From: Bacteroidales bacterium
GTDB taxonomy: Bacteria; Bacteroidota; Bacteroidia; Bacteroidales; UBA932
Length of the DNA stretch: 64,000 nt
Assembly (NCBI GenBank): GCA_017415715.1
Contig: JAFQFD010000046.1
Span: 1 to 64,000, forward strand
Direction: 5' to 3'
Positions 53,150 through 62,446 of this stretch are shown piece by piece (positions within the stretch are counted from its first letter, which is position 1; every line of letters starts with the position of its first letter). Under the pieces are notes generated by a model, which saw only the letters and a program-made list of their open reading frames with translations, was not told where the DNA came from and ran no database searches. The position numbers and the translations under genes were made by a program.

Positions 53150-54730
53150 ATGTTTACAAAAGAAGACATCGCGCAGATCGAGCAGAGAGGCTCGTCTGTA
53201 CAGACAGTTGAAGAGCAGGTGGAGCGCTTCAAGAAGGGGTTCCCTTGGCTCAAGATCGTTGCACCGGCTACTCCGGAGAGAGGAATCCAGGTCCTGGATG
53301 AGGCTGCCGTAGAAGCTGCTGCAAGCTATTATGACAATGCGACTATGAACGGCAAGTGCAAGTTCGTTCCGGCTTCCGGAGCCGCTTCACGCATGTTCAA
53401 GGACCTCTTCAGCGGCCTTGACGCCCTGAAGGCAGGCAAGGAACTCGCAGATGACGCTCCTGCAGCAAAGTTCGTAGACCAGATCCGGTCTTTCGCATTC
53501 TACACTCCAGAACTCTTCGGTGAGCAGACATGCAAGTGTCCTGAATACCGTGAGTCAGTTCTTGCCAAGACTCTTACAGATGAGGGCCTTGGATATGGAG
53601 CGAAGCCTAAGGGTGTCCTCAAGTTCCATAAGTATACTGACGGCGAGATCCGCACGGCATTCGCCGAGCATCTTGTGGAGGCTCAGAACTATATGAGGAA
53701 CGAGGACGGCACTGCAAATCTCGTTGTGACCATCTCTCCTGAGCATCAGCATCTCTTCGAGGAGGCATATGCTGAAGTGAAAGCGGCTTATGAGGCAAAG
53801 TATGGTGTGAAGTACAATATCACCTTCACATTCCAGGACAAGGCTACGGACACAGTCGCTGTCGATGTGGAGAACAAACCTTTCAGAACAGAGACAGACT
53901 CGCTTCTTTTCCGTCCGGCAGGCCACGGAGCGCTCATCTATAATCTCAATAATATCGCTGAGGAAGTCGTTTCCATCAAGAATATCGACAACGTGGCAAA
54001 CGAAAGACTCCTTCCTGCTACTGCTACATGGAAGAAGGTGCTTCTCGGCAAGGCTCTCGAACTTCGTGACACTCTTCACGGCTATCTCCGTGAGCTTGAC
54101 ATAGTATGCAATCCTATCCAGGGTTCGAGGAATACAACTGTTGGAGTACCTGGTTACGATCCTGTATATGATGACCTTTGCTCTACTCCAGAGGCTCTTG
54201 CTCTCTGTGACGACATAGAGGCGTTCCTCAAGAATGTTCTTTGTGTGGAAATGCCTGAGGCTGAGACTCCTAAGAAGAGGGTGGAGGCGCTTCGCGCCAA
54301 GCTTGACAGGCCTGTCAGAGTGGCCGGAATGGTGAAGAATCAGGGCGAGCCAGGCGGTGGACCTTTCATCATTGCGGAGAAGGACGGATCTACATCGCTT
54401 CAGGTGCTTGAGAGCGTGCAGATCAATATGTCAGACGATCATGCTCGTGAGTGCCTTGCAAATGCAACTCACTTCAATCCTGTTGACATCGTATGCTGCC
54501 TGCACAACTACAAGGGTGAGAGCTTCGATCTCTTGAAGTATGTAGATGAGGATGCGGGATTCATCAGTTCGAAGAGCTATCAGGGCCGCGAGCTCAAGGC
54601 TCTTGAGCTGCCGGGCCTCTGGAATGGCGCGATGAGCAACTGGAACACTTTGTTCGTGGAGGTTCCGCTTGAGACGTTCAACCCGGTCAAGGTAGTCCTC
54701 GACCTCCTTCGTCCAGCACACCAGAACTAG
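53150..54730 (+). CDS. DUF4301 family protein
   Basis: A 526-residue soluble protein: FTKEDIAQIEQRGSSVQ, KFVPASGAASRMFKDLF, PKGVLKFHKYTDGEIRTAF and RPAGHGALIYNLN match DUF4301, widespread in Bacteroidota. The GASR-like loop and GHGALI motif resemble nucleotidyltransferase-type sites, but the reaction is unknown. It lies 21 bases after pdxB. Confidence 0.87.
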   Translation: MFTKEDIAQIEQRGSSVQTVEEQVERFKKGFPWLKIVAPATPERGIQVLDEAAVEAAASYYDNATMNGKCKFVPASGAASRMFKDLFSGLDALKAGKELADDAPAAKFVDQIRSFAFYTPELFGEQTCKCPEYRESVLAKTLTDEGLGYGAKPKGVLKFHKYTDGEIRTAFAEHLVEAQNYMRNEDGTANLVVTISPEHQHLFEEAYAEVKAAYEAKYGVKYNITFTFQDKATDTVAVDVENKPFRTETDSLLFRPAGHGALIYNLNNIAEEVVSIKNIDNVANERLLPATATWKKVLLGKALELRDTLHGYLRELDIVCNPIQGSRNTTVGVPGYDPVYDDLCSTPEALALCDDIEAFLKNVLCVEMPEAETPKKRVEALRAKLDRPVRVAGMVKNQGEPGGGPFIIAEKDGSTSLQVLESVQINMSDDHARECLANATHFNPVDIVCCLHNYKGESFDLLKYVDEDAGFISSKSYQGRELKALELPGLWNGAMSNWNTLFVEVPLETFNPVKVVLDLLRPAHQN

Positions 54731-55956
54731 ACTGTAATAATAAGCAGATTGCCGAGGGTGTCTGCTTTCAGACCGAATATGTGGGCGTCATCTCCTGAGG
54801 TGACGCCCAGTTTTTTGCGTAGGGTGTCGGTGTCCATCGGGATGTTGCGGGCTGTCACTTCTGCACGTGGATAAGTCCTGCCGGCATCTTTGATGCTTCG
54901 CTTGTCGAGCGGAACGCACCTGATGATCCTGTATACTCTTCCGAGTTTCCTCAGATCTTCAGCCTTCCGGGCATCTTCTGTCAGATAGAAGTGTGTGGAA
55001 CGGCCCAACTTGATCATATCAAGTTTCCTTCCGATGAGATTGAAGCATCCCGACTTCATCAGAGCCTTTCCCGGCTCGAACAGTAATGTCCCCTCGGAAG
55101 GCATTGTGCCACATATTTCTGCGGGTTTTTCTTTTTCTTCTTCAGGCCTGAATCCGAAGATGACAGGTTCTGAGGCAGGGTAGTCAGCAGGCAGTTCTGC
55201 TGCCGTTATCGAGTATTCTCCAGACCATTCTCTATCCATCCATACGAGAAGTTCCTTGCATTCGCCTCCTGTCGCCACGATATGCACTTCTCTGCAAGTC
55301 TCGCCCAATCTGCTGCACACCATTGATATGTCGGCCATAGGGGAGAGTTTCAGCAATATGTGTCTTGCATGCTTGAACAGGCTTTCCTTGAGCCCGAGCA
55401 CGTCAGGCGTACATTCCTCTATAAGGAATACTTTTCTGCCTTCCTCGCCCCTTCTTGCCGGGTCCAGATATATTATGTCCGGATAAAAGCCTCCGAGCAG
55501 CGCGTCTATGGTTTCAATGGACGCAATATTATGGCTGATGACAATATTGTCGCTTCCGAGTGCCTTGAAATTATGTTCTGCAGCCTCGCAGAGAGGCTTC
55601 TGCATCTCGTTGTATAGTACTCTCCCGGCTTTCTTTGAGAAAAACCAGCTGTCTACTCCGAGACCGCCTGTGAGATCTGCAAGCGTGAATTGCTTTCTGG
55701 CTGCTATCCTTTCTGCAAGCGCTGATTTGTATAGTCCGGTGGCCGTGCTGCTGCATTGCTCGGCCGAGAGACGCACAGGAAAAACAAGTTCAGGATTGGC
55801 GTACCATTCCTGAACTTTATTCCTGAGCTTCCTGCGGCTTTCGATGCAAGCTGCAGCAAGCTCCATGTCAATCTCCGGCCATTTCGCGCGGTCGAGAATC
55901 AGTCTTGTTACATCATCTTCCAGATGTTCCTGCACAAAGGAAACAAGATTCTTCAT
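54727..55956 (-). CDS. THUMP-like domain class I SAM methyltransferase
   Basis: A 409-residue protein: residues about 90-240 form a Rossmann methyltransferase (LADLTGGLGVDSWFFSK, VLYNEMQKPLCEAA, IIYLDPARRGEEGRKVF), followed by a THUMP-like C-terminal part (GTLLFEPGKALMKSG, FYLTEDARKAEDLRKLG). DPARR resembles a catalytic DPPY-type loop. The substrate is probably RNA but not known. It follows the lipoprotein gene by 2 bases and overlaps the convergent DUF4301 end by 4. Confidence 0.87.
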   Translation of the reverse strand: MKNLVSFVQEHLEDDVTRLILDRAKWPEIDMELAAACIESRRKLRNKVQEWYANPELVFPVRLSAEQCSSTATGLYKSALAERIAARKQFTLADLTGGLGVDSWFFSKKAGRVLYNEMQKPLCEAAEHNFKALGSDNIVISHNIASIETIDALLGGFYPDIIYLDPARRGEEGRKVFLIEECTPDVLGLKESLFKHARHILLKLSPMADISMVCSRLGETCREVHIVATGGECKELLVWMDREWSGEYSITAAELPADYPASEPVIFGFRPEEEKEKPAEICGTMPSEGTLLFEPGKALMKSGCFNLIGRKLDMIKLGRSTHFYLTEDARKAEDLRKLGRVYRIIRCVPLDKRSIKDAGRTYPRAEVTARNIPMDTDTLRKKLGVTSGDDAHIFGLKADTLGNLLIITV

Positions 55957-55958
55957 CC

Positions 55959-57260
55959 TTATTTGCGTGCTTCGCCTTTGTAGTATACGTCTATGCTGCA
56001 GGCAGGCATGCCTGTCGCCACTCCGTTGAGCACGAACTCCACTTCGTATGTATCGCCGTCGTGATTGATCTCAATCCAGTCTGTGTCGGCCGGATGTGGT
56101 TTGTCCGCATCATCTTCGTATGGCCAAACCTGCATCATGTCGAATGCGAAATCCCATCCCTTGATGTCTTTGAACAGCTTCTTTCCTCCGTTGATTATTT
56201 CTGAAGGGACTGTGAGGATCGGCATATGGATGTGTGTGTATGATGTCGTGTATGCTTCGTCCGGCGATAGGTAGAATTTTGTGCTGCCTGCGCCGCCTGT
56301 CACCATCAGCTTGACGATTTCATGACGGCCCTCGTAGGTGCTGGTGCCTTCGTAGTCATAGACATATCTGTTTGTCTTGACTATATCTTCTGAATATGCT
56401 CCGCTGTAATGCGCCCTGAGCTGCTTGCCGTTCTTGAGGACGTCTACGCTAGCCTCGAGATTTCCATCTTTGGTTATTTTTGTCATTATTGTGCCTGAAG
56501 CATCATCGAGATCGAAGTCTGCGCCTCCAAGATACTCCAGTCTGAGTCCGTCAACTTTATCCGTTGCTGTGAATGTGAAACTCTTGTTTATGTTTTCCGG
56601 ACTCATGAGGATTGTGACTGCTTCATTGCCGTTTTCGTCAAGCATTGTAACGGACGAGTATCCGCCGTCCTCGCGGGTAGTGTATACTGCAGAAGAAAGT
56701 CCGGTACGCTCCCTGTCAAATCCCCATTCGTTGGAGTATCTGCTTTCTTTCTCAGTAACGAAGGTTCCTTTGTATTCGCCTTTGAGCATAATTGCCGGAA
56801 CGGGGCTTTCCTTTGTGCGAAGCACCTCGGCAAGGAAGCTCAAGGTGAGTTCCCCGTCTTTGATGTCAGCCTCTATATAGGCCATGCCTTTGTCTCCAAA
56901 TGCAAATTCGAGGTCGGTGAACTTCAGATATGAGTTCTTTGATGTTGCGCCTTCGAATCTGTCACGCTTGCCGAGATATGTCACGTGAGTGTTGAGTACA
57001 ACATAGTCTCCTGCATTCTGGATTGCTTCTGATGTAGTCAGACCGGAAAGGGGAGAGAGCCAGATCTCTACAGAATTGTCACCCTTTTCATATTTTACAG
57101 CGGAGTTTATGTCGAAATGATATCCGTCGTAGATGAAATAGCATGTAGATTCTTCTTCTGGTGTAACCGGCGTTGTGTCGTCAGGTTCTGTGCATCCTGC
57201 GAGCAGGAATAGTGAAGTCATAAAGATAGAAGCAGCAAGTGCAAAGCGTGTGTTTCTCAT
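55959..57260 (-). CDS. Hypothetical lipoprotein
   Basis: A 433-residue protein with lipobox SLFLLAGC (Cys about 23) then a Thr/Pro/Glu-rich linker and an all-beta body of strand-like segments with many Tyr and Ser. No named domain is recognised. The pairing with a methyltransferase gene 2 bases downstream is probably only operon packing. A TATATTTG box at 57289-57282 is its likely -7 element. Confidence 0.75.
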   Translation of the reverse strand: MRNTRFALAASIFMTSLFLLAGCTEPDDTTPVTPEEESTCYFIYDGYHFDINSAVKYEKGDNSVEIWLSPLSGLTTSEAIQNAGDYVVLNTHVTYLGKRDRFEGATSKNSYLKFTDLEFAFGDKGMAYIEADIKDGELTLSFLAEVLRTKESPVPAIMLKGEYKGTFVTEKESRYSNEWGFDRERTGLSSAVYTTREDGGYSSVTMLDENGNEAVTILMSPENINKSFTFTATDKVDGLRLEYLGGADFDLDDASGTIMTKITKDGNLEASVDVLKNGKQLRAHYSGAYSEDIVKTNRYVYDYEGTSTYEGRHEIVKLMVTGGAGSTKFYLSPDEAYTTSYTHIHMPILTVPSEIINGGKKLFKDIKGWDFAFDMMQVWPYEDDADKPHPADTDWIEINHDGDTYEVEFVLNGVATGMPACSIDVYYKGEARK

Positions 57261-57307
57261 AATAGTTATTGTTTATCAAGGCAAATATAATAAAATTATA
57301 TGCATTT

Positions 57308-57338
57308 TTTGCACTTTTGAATTTTATGAGTAATTTTG
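57308..57338 (+). promoter_or_regulatory. Consensus promoter of the DUF4332 gene
   Basis: TTTG (57308-57311), 19 bases, TAATTTTG (57331-57338): full match to the Bacteroides consensus; leader of about 35 bases before 57379. Confidence 0.8.
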
Positions 57339-57378
57339 ATGATAGAAATTTTACATTAACCACTTAATACTTAAAATT

Positions 57379-57786
57379 ATGGCTTACAAAGTTATTGACA
57401 TTGAAGGAGTAGGCGCCGTATATGCAGAGAAACTTACTGCAGCTGGCGTTGTTACTGTAGCACAGCTTCTTGAGAAGTGTTCAGCTCCTGCAGGACGCAA
57501 GGCTCTTGCAGAGGCTACCGAGATTCCTGAGAAGGTTATTCTCAGATGGGCAAATCACGCTGACCTTATGCGTGTAAAGGGTGTCGGCCCTCAGTTCGCT
57601 GAACTTCTTGAGGCAGCTGGCGTTGATACCGTGAAGGAGTTTGCACATCGCAAGGCTGAGAATCTTGCAGCAAAGATGCTCGAGGTCAACGAGGAGAAGC
57701 ATCTTGTAAGAAGAGTTCCTGTAGTTGTGGAGGTTGAGAAGATGATCGCCTATGCAAAGGAACTTCCTGCAGTGATGACCTACTAA
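57379..57786 (+). CDS. DUF4332 helix-hairpin-helix protein
   Basis: A 135-residue small protein with two HhH repeats: DIEGVGAVYAEKLTAAGV and RVKGVGPQFAELLEAAGV, as in DUF4332. Such modules bind DNA non-specifically; no enzymatic domain. Its consensus promoter and strong terminator suggest an abundant monocistronic transcript, perhaps a nucleoid or structural protein, which is inference. Confidence 0.88.
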   Translation: MAYKVIDIEGVGAVYAEKLTAAGVVTVAQLLEKCSAPAGRKALAEATEIPEKVILRWANHADLMRVKGVGPQFAELLEAAGVDTVKEFAHRKAENLAAKMLEVNEEKHLVRRVPVVVEVEKMIAYAKELPAVMTY

Positions 57787-57813
57787 TGACATATTTCCGC
57801 ATCAGAAACTATG

Positions 57814-57841
57814 ATCGGCAGGGAGACCTGCCGATTTTTTT
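57814..57841 (+). terminator. Rho-independent terminator of the DUF4332 gene
   Basis: ATCGGCAGG (57814-57822), loop GAGA, CCTGCCGAT (57827-57835), then seven Ts. Confidence 0.93.
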
Positions 57842-58056
57842 GTCTACCGGTGTCTCTCTGGTCCGAACCTTGCCTGTTGAAGGTTAACTTCTCTCGTCCT
57901 CATAAGTGGAACTGCAGTCCATACTGTGAGGCTCTCCATATAGACAAAGGGCTACCTCACGGCAGCCCTTTGTTTGTGTACTTTAACTTGGAACAGGTTT
58001 GTTACTTACCTTTTCTGATGCAAAAATATCTACTATTCCTCATCTCTGCCAATAAA
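57842..58056. other. Non-coding stretch with hairpins
   Basis: No gene seen. It holds AACCTT/AAGGTT (about 57867-57886), a CCTCA...TGAGG arm pair (about 57898-57932) and a perfect 10-bp hairpin ACAAAGGGCT (57944-57953) with AGCCCTTTGT (57964-57973). The last could end a small RNA or act as a second terminator; no clear promoter was identified. Confidence 0.45.
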
Positions 58057-58170
58057 TGTGATTTCTGTGACTAAAATGTGATTAAAAGGGGTGTTTTGTG
58101 ACTAAAATGAGATATTTGTGACTAAAAAATATATTTTGTAATTTTGTCACATCAAATTTGTGACTAAAAT
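58057..58170 (+). promoter_or_regulatory. TGTGACTAAAA repeat array across the LytTR-gene promoter
   Basis: TGTGACTAAAAT or a one-base variant starts at 58066, 58097, 58117 and 58159; looser copies start at 58057, 58077 (TGTGATTAAAAG) and 58137. Most starts fall on a 20-22 base ladder (58057, 58077, 58097, 58117, 58137, 58159), two DNA turns apart, as expected for LytTR-type direct repeats. A promoter TTTG (58115-58118), 20 bases, TAATTTTG (58139-58146) lies inside the array, and the last copy touches the ATG. Autoregulation is likely. Confidence 0.78.
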
Positions 58171-58965
58171 ATGAGCCTTGTACCTAGACTTTTCAGACGA
58201 TTCAGCCCGCAGCTCCTGCATATGATCGTCCTTCCTCTTTTTGTTTTTGCATTCACTCTCGTATACAGACCTCTCGGCGTCAGCCATATGATCGGCCAGG
58301 AGTTTTTCGGAGTTCATGTGACTATTGCGACCTGCATCATACTTGTAAGTGTAATCATAATGAGGGTCCTGTATTATTTCCTTCCCCTCAGGCTGAATTA
58401 TACCCTATATACATTGTGGTGCGTCGGCGAGACGCTTTTCATGTCGTTCTTTGTGGCGTTGTACCTCTGGCTTGTTCTCGATAAGCCGGCGCCATATTTC
58501 GATATCATGATGTACTCTTTCAAGTATCTCTTCTTCACGCTTCCAATTCCTTATGCCATACTCGCTCTTTCAATCAAGGTATATGATTCGAATATATCAT
58601 CGGAGACCCCTGCGGAGAGTCAGAAGAGAATGAGATTTTACGATGTCAGCCATAATCTGAAGTTTGTCATAACAGCAGGGAGTATCCTTTACATCGGAGC
58701 GGATGTGAACTATGTCAATATATATTATCTGGACAATGGCAAGGTGAAGTCCTATGTCCTCAGGAATTCAATGAGGTCCATAGACGAAGTATGCCTGTCC
58801 AACGGTCTTGTGAGATGTCACAGGTCATTCTACATAAACCCCTCCCATGTCAAGGTCCTGAGGAAAGACAAGGAAGGGGTCGTTTATGCTGTGCTGGATG
58901 CTGACGATGTGAGAGATATACCTGTCAGCAAGAAGTTCTATAATAATCTCACTGAACTCCTTTAG
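58171..58965 (+). CDS. Membrane-anchored LytTR transcription regulator
   Basis: A 264-residue protein with four predicted membrane helices in the first 140 residues (VLPLFVFAFTLVYRPLG, ATCIILVSVIIMRVLYYF and others), a linker, and a C-terminal LytTR DNA-binding domain (about 165-264: ILYIGADVNYVNIYYLDNGK, VRCHRSFYINPSHVKVL). No receiver domain, so it is not a standard two-component regulator. The repeat array immediately upstream suggests it binds its own promoter. It overlaps the convergent kinase gene by 4 bases. Confidence 0.9.
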   Translation: MSLVPRLFRRFSPQLLHMIVLPLFVFAFTLVYRPLGVSHMIGQEFFGVHVTIATCIILVSVIIMRVLYYFLPLRLNYTLYTLWCVGETLFMSFFVALYLWLVLDKPAPYFDIMMYSFKYLFFTLPIPYAILALSIKVYDSNISSETPAESQKRMRFYDVSHNLKFVITAGSILYIGADVNYVNIYYLDNGKVKSYVLRNSMRSIDEVCLSNGLVRCHRSFYINPSHVKVLRKDKEGVVYAVLDADDVRDIPVSKKFYNNLTELL

Positions 58966-59573
58966 AAGAGTCCGTAGAGCTGTGCGTCGATCTTGTCCGT
59001 GATCAGTGCGAAGTCTTCCGGACGATGCTCGTAGTCCAGGTCGTCCGCCTCTATGATGAGCACCTTGCCCTTATAGTCGGCTATCCATGACTCATACCTC
59101 TCGTTCAGGTTGCTGAGGTATTCTATACTGATGCTCTTTTCGTAGTCGCGTCCTCTTTTCTGGATCTGTGACACCAGGGTAGGGACCGATGTCCTGAGGT
59201 ATATCAGCAGGTCGGGCTCGCTGACCATCGACATCATGAGGTTGAAAAGCTGCATATAGGTGTCGTAATCGCGGTCGGAAAGGTTTCCCATAGCCTTGTT
59301 GTTGGCTACGAATATGTGCACGCCCTCAAGGATCGTCCTGTCCTGGACGATTACATCCTTTGATTTTGCGATGTCCACAAGGTCCTGGAATCTCTGCGCC
59401 AGGAAATATGTCTCGAGGTTATAAGACCACCTTTCGATGTCCTTGTAATAGTCCTCGAGGTACGGATTGTATGTGACCGCCTCGAATTTCGGGGTCCATC
59501 CGTAATGCTCAGCGAGCATCTTTGTAAGTGTTGTCTTTCCGCAGCCTATGTTGCCGGCGATACCTATATGCAT
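58962..59573 (-). CDS. Deoxynucleoside kinase
   Basis: A 203-residue dNK-family salvage kinase: P-loop IAGNIGCGKTTLTKML, the active-site EAVTYNPYLEDYYKD, VIVQDRTILEGVHIF (DRS-like) and RGRDYEKSI lid. It phosphorylates deoxynucleosides (dA/dG or dC); base preference not readable. Last gene of the minus-strand run, 16 bases after the barrel gene. Confidence 0.92.
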   Translation of the reverse strand: MHIGIAGNIGCGKTTLTKMLAEHYGWTPKFEAVTYNPYLEDYYKDIERWSYNLETYFLAQRFQDLVDIAKSKDVIVQDRTILEGVHIFVANNKAMGNLSDRDYDTYMQLFNLMMSMVSEPDLLIYLRTSVPTLVSQIQKRGRDYEKSISIEYLSNLNERYESWIADYKGKVLIIEADDLDYEHRPEDFALITDKIDAQLYGLF

Positions 59574-59589
59574 AATTTAACCTATAATA

Positions 59590-61122
59590 TTAGAAGAGGA
59601 ATCCGGTATTGATGTAGAATGCTCCGTTTCCGTCCTGCTTGTTGAAGCAGCGGGCATACTCGAATGCCACGATGAAGTTCTGGTTCATGATGAAGCGGAG
59701 ACCTGCTCCTGCAGAGCCATGGAATCCGTCCTTGCGGTCGAACACGAACTTGTTGTACAGTCCTTCGTAGTTTGCTGCAGGAATCTCACCCTTCAGAATG
59801 CTGACTGCGGCAGCTTCCTTCGCCTCCTGGCTGAATTCCATATCATAGCCTCTGAATACATGTGCACCGTCGCAGAATGCGCTGAGCGCGAAGGCGATGT
59901 TCTGCTTCCAGAGCTTGAAGTCTATGAATCTCCAGCGGAATTCGGCATTGTAGAATCCTGTGTCAAGTCCCTGTACTCTGTTGAGCATCAGACCTCTGAC
60001 TGTCCTGTATCCTCCGAATCCGTCATTGTCTGCCTTGATTCCCATGTTAGTGTAGAATGGAAGATTATACCATGGAGCTGAGTTTCCAAATGTGCCCTGG
60101 TATCCGATTCTATATGCAAATGTGAGCTTGTCCTGGACGATTGGAACATAGTGACGGAATGTCGCGCAGTATCTGTAGTGTTCGTGAGTTGTGCCGAGCC
60201 ACTTAGGTGCGGCAATCACATGGGCTTCTGCCCAGATACCTTTGGTAGGGTTGTTCTCGACATTTCTGCTGTCATACATGAGTCCGAGACGGATTGATGA
60301 TGTGAGGCCGCCTTCCGCTTCGTCCTCTGGAATGATTCCCCAGATCTTGTACAGATCGAAGAGGGTAGTGCCGCCAGGGACATAGAGAACTGCGTTCTCA
60401 GGATCCAGGAGTTCTCCCGGATTGTCAAGGACTGCATATCCCTTAGGAGTGAATGGCTGTGCCTTTGTCCATGAGAAGTTGTATCCTGCCTCCCAGTAGA
60501 AGTTCTTCAGGATTTCGCCTGTGAAGTCGATCTTGGCTTTGACGAGGTCACGTCCGAAGCGGTAGAAACCCTTAGGGAGCTTGCCTTTCTCCTCGAACTT
60601 CTTGAGCAGTTTCTCCCCTGACTTGTCATCGAAGAATCGGTATGTCGGCTCGAGCATCGACATGTCGTAGTTGCTCTGATAGCCGTTGAATCCGTAGAAA
60701 TCGAGGGCTGCATCCTTGTAGTATCCTGTGCAGATCGACATTCTGACACCAGGGATGAGGGTCTTGTTGTCGTAGTTTACGATGAATTTGTAGCTGTTGA
60801 TCGCGCTTTCCTTTGTGTAAGCAGAAGCCTCGAAGTACCATTGTGACTTAGGATTCGGATATGTGTCGCCGTTTCCGAAGTTGTAAAGGTTCAGGAGTGC
60901 TCCGAACTGGAATCCGCGGTCAGCGTCGAAAGCTACGACAGGGAGAGGACCGAAGTTGGTGCCGGTCTTGATGATCTCGCCTTTCTCGTTGTATGTTACG
61001 TTTTTCTTCTGTTTCTTTTCAGCCTTTGCTTCTGTCGCCGTGTCAGAGTTTGTCGCAGTCTCGGCAAAAGCCGGAGTGCAAAGCATGAATGCCGCCAGGG
61101 CGATGATGAATGTCTTCTTCAT
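59590..61122 (-). CDS. BamA/TamA-type outer-membrane beta-barrel protein
   Basis: A 510-residue exported protein: signal peptide ends TPAFAE, a Lys/Glu-rich linker, then a barrel starting PLPVVAFDADRGFQFGALLN. GLMYDSRNVENNPTKGIWAE and the C-terminal FHGSAGAGLRFIMNQNFIVA and INTGFLF are Omp85-family signatures. There are no POTRA domains, so it is a small barrel-only member, not BamA itself. Cargo unknown. Four bases after the acyltransferase. Confidence 0.86.
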   Translation of the reverse strand: MKKTFIIALAAFMLCTPAFAETATNSDTATEAKAEKKQKKNVTYNEKGEIIKTGTNFGPLPVVAFDADRGFQFGALLNLYNFGNGDTYPNPKSQWYFEASAYTKESAINSYKFIVNYDNKTLIPGVRMSICTGYYKDAALDFYGFNGYQSNYDMSMLEPTYRFFDDKSGEKLLKKFEEKGKLPKGFYRFGRDLVKAKIDFTGEILKNFYWEAGYNFSWTKAQPFTPKGYAVLDNPGELLDPENAVLYVPGGTTLFDLYKIWGIIPEDEAEGGLTSSIRLGLMYDSRNVENNPTKGIWAEAHVIAAPKWLGTTHEHYRYCATFRHYVPIVQDKLTFAYRIGYQGTFGNSAPWYNLPFYTNMGIKADNDGFGGYRTVRGLMLNRVQGLDTGFYNAEFRWRFIDFKLWKQNIAFALSAFCDGAHVFRGYDMEFSQEAKEAAAVSILKGEIPAANYEGLYNKFVFDRKDGFHGSAGAGLRFIMNQNFIVAFEYARCFNKQDGNGAFYINTGFLF

Positions 61123-61126
61123 ATAG

Positions 61127-62446
61127 TTACAGTTTTTTAAAGTCTTTGACTATTCCTTTGAATTTCTTCCAAAGTTTCTTGTTTGATAGGAGTCTTAAGT
61201 CTGAGAACCATCGTCTGCATCCTTCAACATAGTCATAGAAGTAGCTGTATGACGGTAGCCATAGAGCCAGAAGTGCAATCGCGAGCCACCACGGAGCCAG
61301 ACAAAAGGCCAATACGGTGTAGATTATACCCAGAAGGACTGTCATGACGAGCTTTACTCCGAATCCTACGGTGTTCCTGAAAGCCTTGTCCTTGACCTTT
61401 CCTCTGATCAGTTCTGACACACCCCACATCGGAAGCGATGTGATGGCGCTGAATAAGAAGTATGGGAGCCCAAGCAGGGCGGCAAATCCCTTTCCTATGG
61501 CGCTGAGCACGGGATTGCTCTTCTTCTTGAATGCGTATGTCGAGATGCCTTTCTTCTTCCTCTTCGCTTCAAACTCCTTGACTTCCTCGAGAATCTCCGC
61601 CATCTTTTCAGGTTTGCCTTCGAGAGCCTTCTCTATGTCCTGAGCGATCTCGCGGTTGCGGAGCATGCCCTCGTAGAGACCGGTGCCGTAATCTCCATAT
61701 CCCTTCTTCGTACCGGCGATGGACAGCATCTTCAATAGCGCCCATTTCGCCTCGTAGTTCTCGTCGTCAGGGATGAATGTCATGAGTCCCGACATCCTTG
61801 CCGAGAGTTCCTTGCGGAGCGGCTCTATCATCTGCACGTCGTTCTCGACGTCAAGCGTCTTGACGAACTCCGTCACATTGATCGCCTTGCCATAGTTTAC
61901 AAGAGAAGTGCTCCTGTATCGGAAGTAGTCTCCGTATTCGATGCCGACAGGCACTATATATATAGGTCTCTCGCTTCCGAATTTCTCGTTGGCAGCCAGT
62001 GCGGCTCTGAATGCTCCTTTGCCGAGAACCTGAAGCGAATGCATTGTCCTGTGCTTTCCCTCAGGGAACATGCAGAAGCGGACTCCGTTCTCGAGTGTCT
62101 CTACGATCACTTCCTGAGTGTCCTTGTTCTTGAGCACATTACGAAGGCCGTCTCTCTGACGGACCATAGGCAATATCCTCAGGAAGTACATGATCTTGGC
62201 AAGGAACGGATTGTTGAAGATGTCCGCCCTCGCTCCGAATACTGTCGATCCTTTGTATGCACGAAGCATGACCAAAGCATCCATCAGGGTGTTGCAGTGG
62301 TTGGGAGTGAGCAGAAGCGCTCCGTCGGTCGGGAGATTCTCCTCTCCGTGCACTTCAACCTTCCTGTAACTGTGCTTTATGCTCCAGTCGACCAGATGTC
62401 TGAGAGCGCTGTAAGCGGAATCCTTCTCGTATATCTTTCTAGCCAT
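61127..62446 (-). CDS. 1-acyl-glycerol-3-phosphate acyltransferase-type enzyme
   Basis: A 439-residue PlsC-superfamily protein; acyltransferase motif 1 is PNHCNTLMDALV (an HX5D spacing seen in the GPAT/DHAPAT-like branch), then FPEGKHRTMHSLQ (motif III) and IVPVGIEYG (motif IV). C-terminal part has two or three hydrophobic segments. It likely acylates glycerol phosphate or lyso-phospholipid. The ATG at 62446 overlaps the transporter stop by one base (TAATG); longer upstream frames are rejected. Confidence 0.85.
   Translation of the reverse strand: MARKIYEKDSAYSALRHLVDWSIKHSYRKVEVHGEENLPTDGALLLTPNHCNTLMDALVMLRAYKGSTVFGARADIFNNPFLAKIMYFLRILPMVRQRDGLRNVLKNKDTQEVIVETLENGVRFCMFPEGKHRTMHSLQVLGKGAFRAALAANEKFGSERPIYIVPVGIEYGDYFRYRSTSLVNYGKAINVTEFVKTLDVENDVQMIEPLRKELSARMSGLMTFIPDDENYEAKWALLKMLSIAGTKKGYGDYGTGLYEGMLRNREIAQDIEKALEGKPEKMAEILEEVKEFEAKRKKKGISTYAFKKKSNPVLSAIGKGFAALLGLPYFLFSAITSLPMWGVSELIRGKVKDKAFRNTVGFGVKLVMTVLLGIIYTVLAFCLAPWWLAIALLALWLPSYSYFYDYVEGCRRWFSDLRLLSNKKLWKKFKGIVKDFKKL

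Noticed and set aside
57811-58074. Small protein gene starting at 57811
   Set aside because: The ATG sits inside a strong terminator stem and the frame runs through hairpins and the repeat array.
58057-58170. CRISPR or tandem satellite
   Set aside because: The unit is only 11-12 bases with 8-10 base gaps; position over a promoter of a LytTR gene explains it better as binding sites.
59590-61122. BamA itself
   Set aside because: No POTRA repeats and only about 510 residues; a barrel-only Omp85 relative is the better call.
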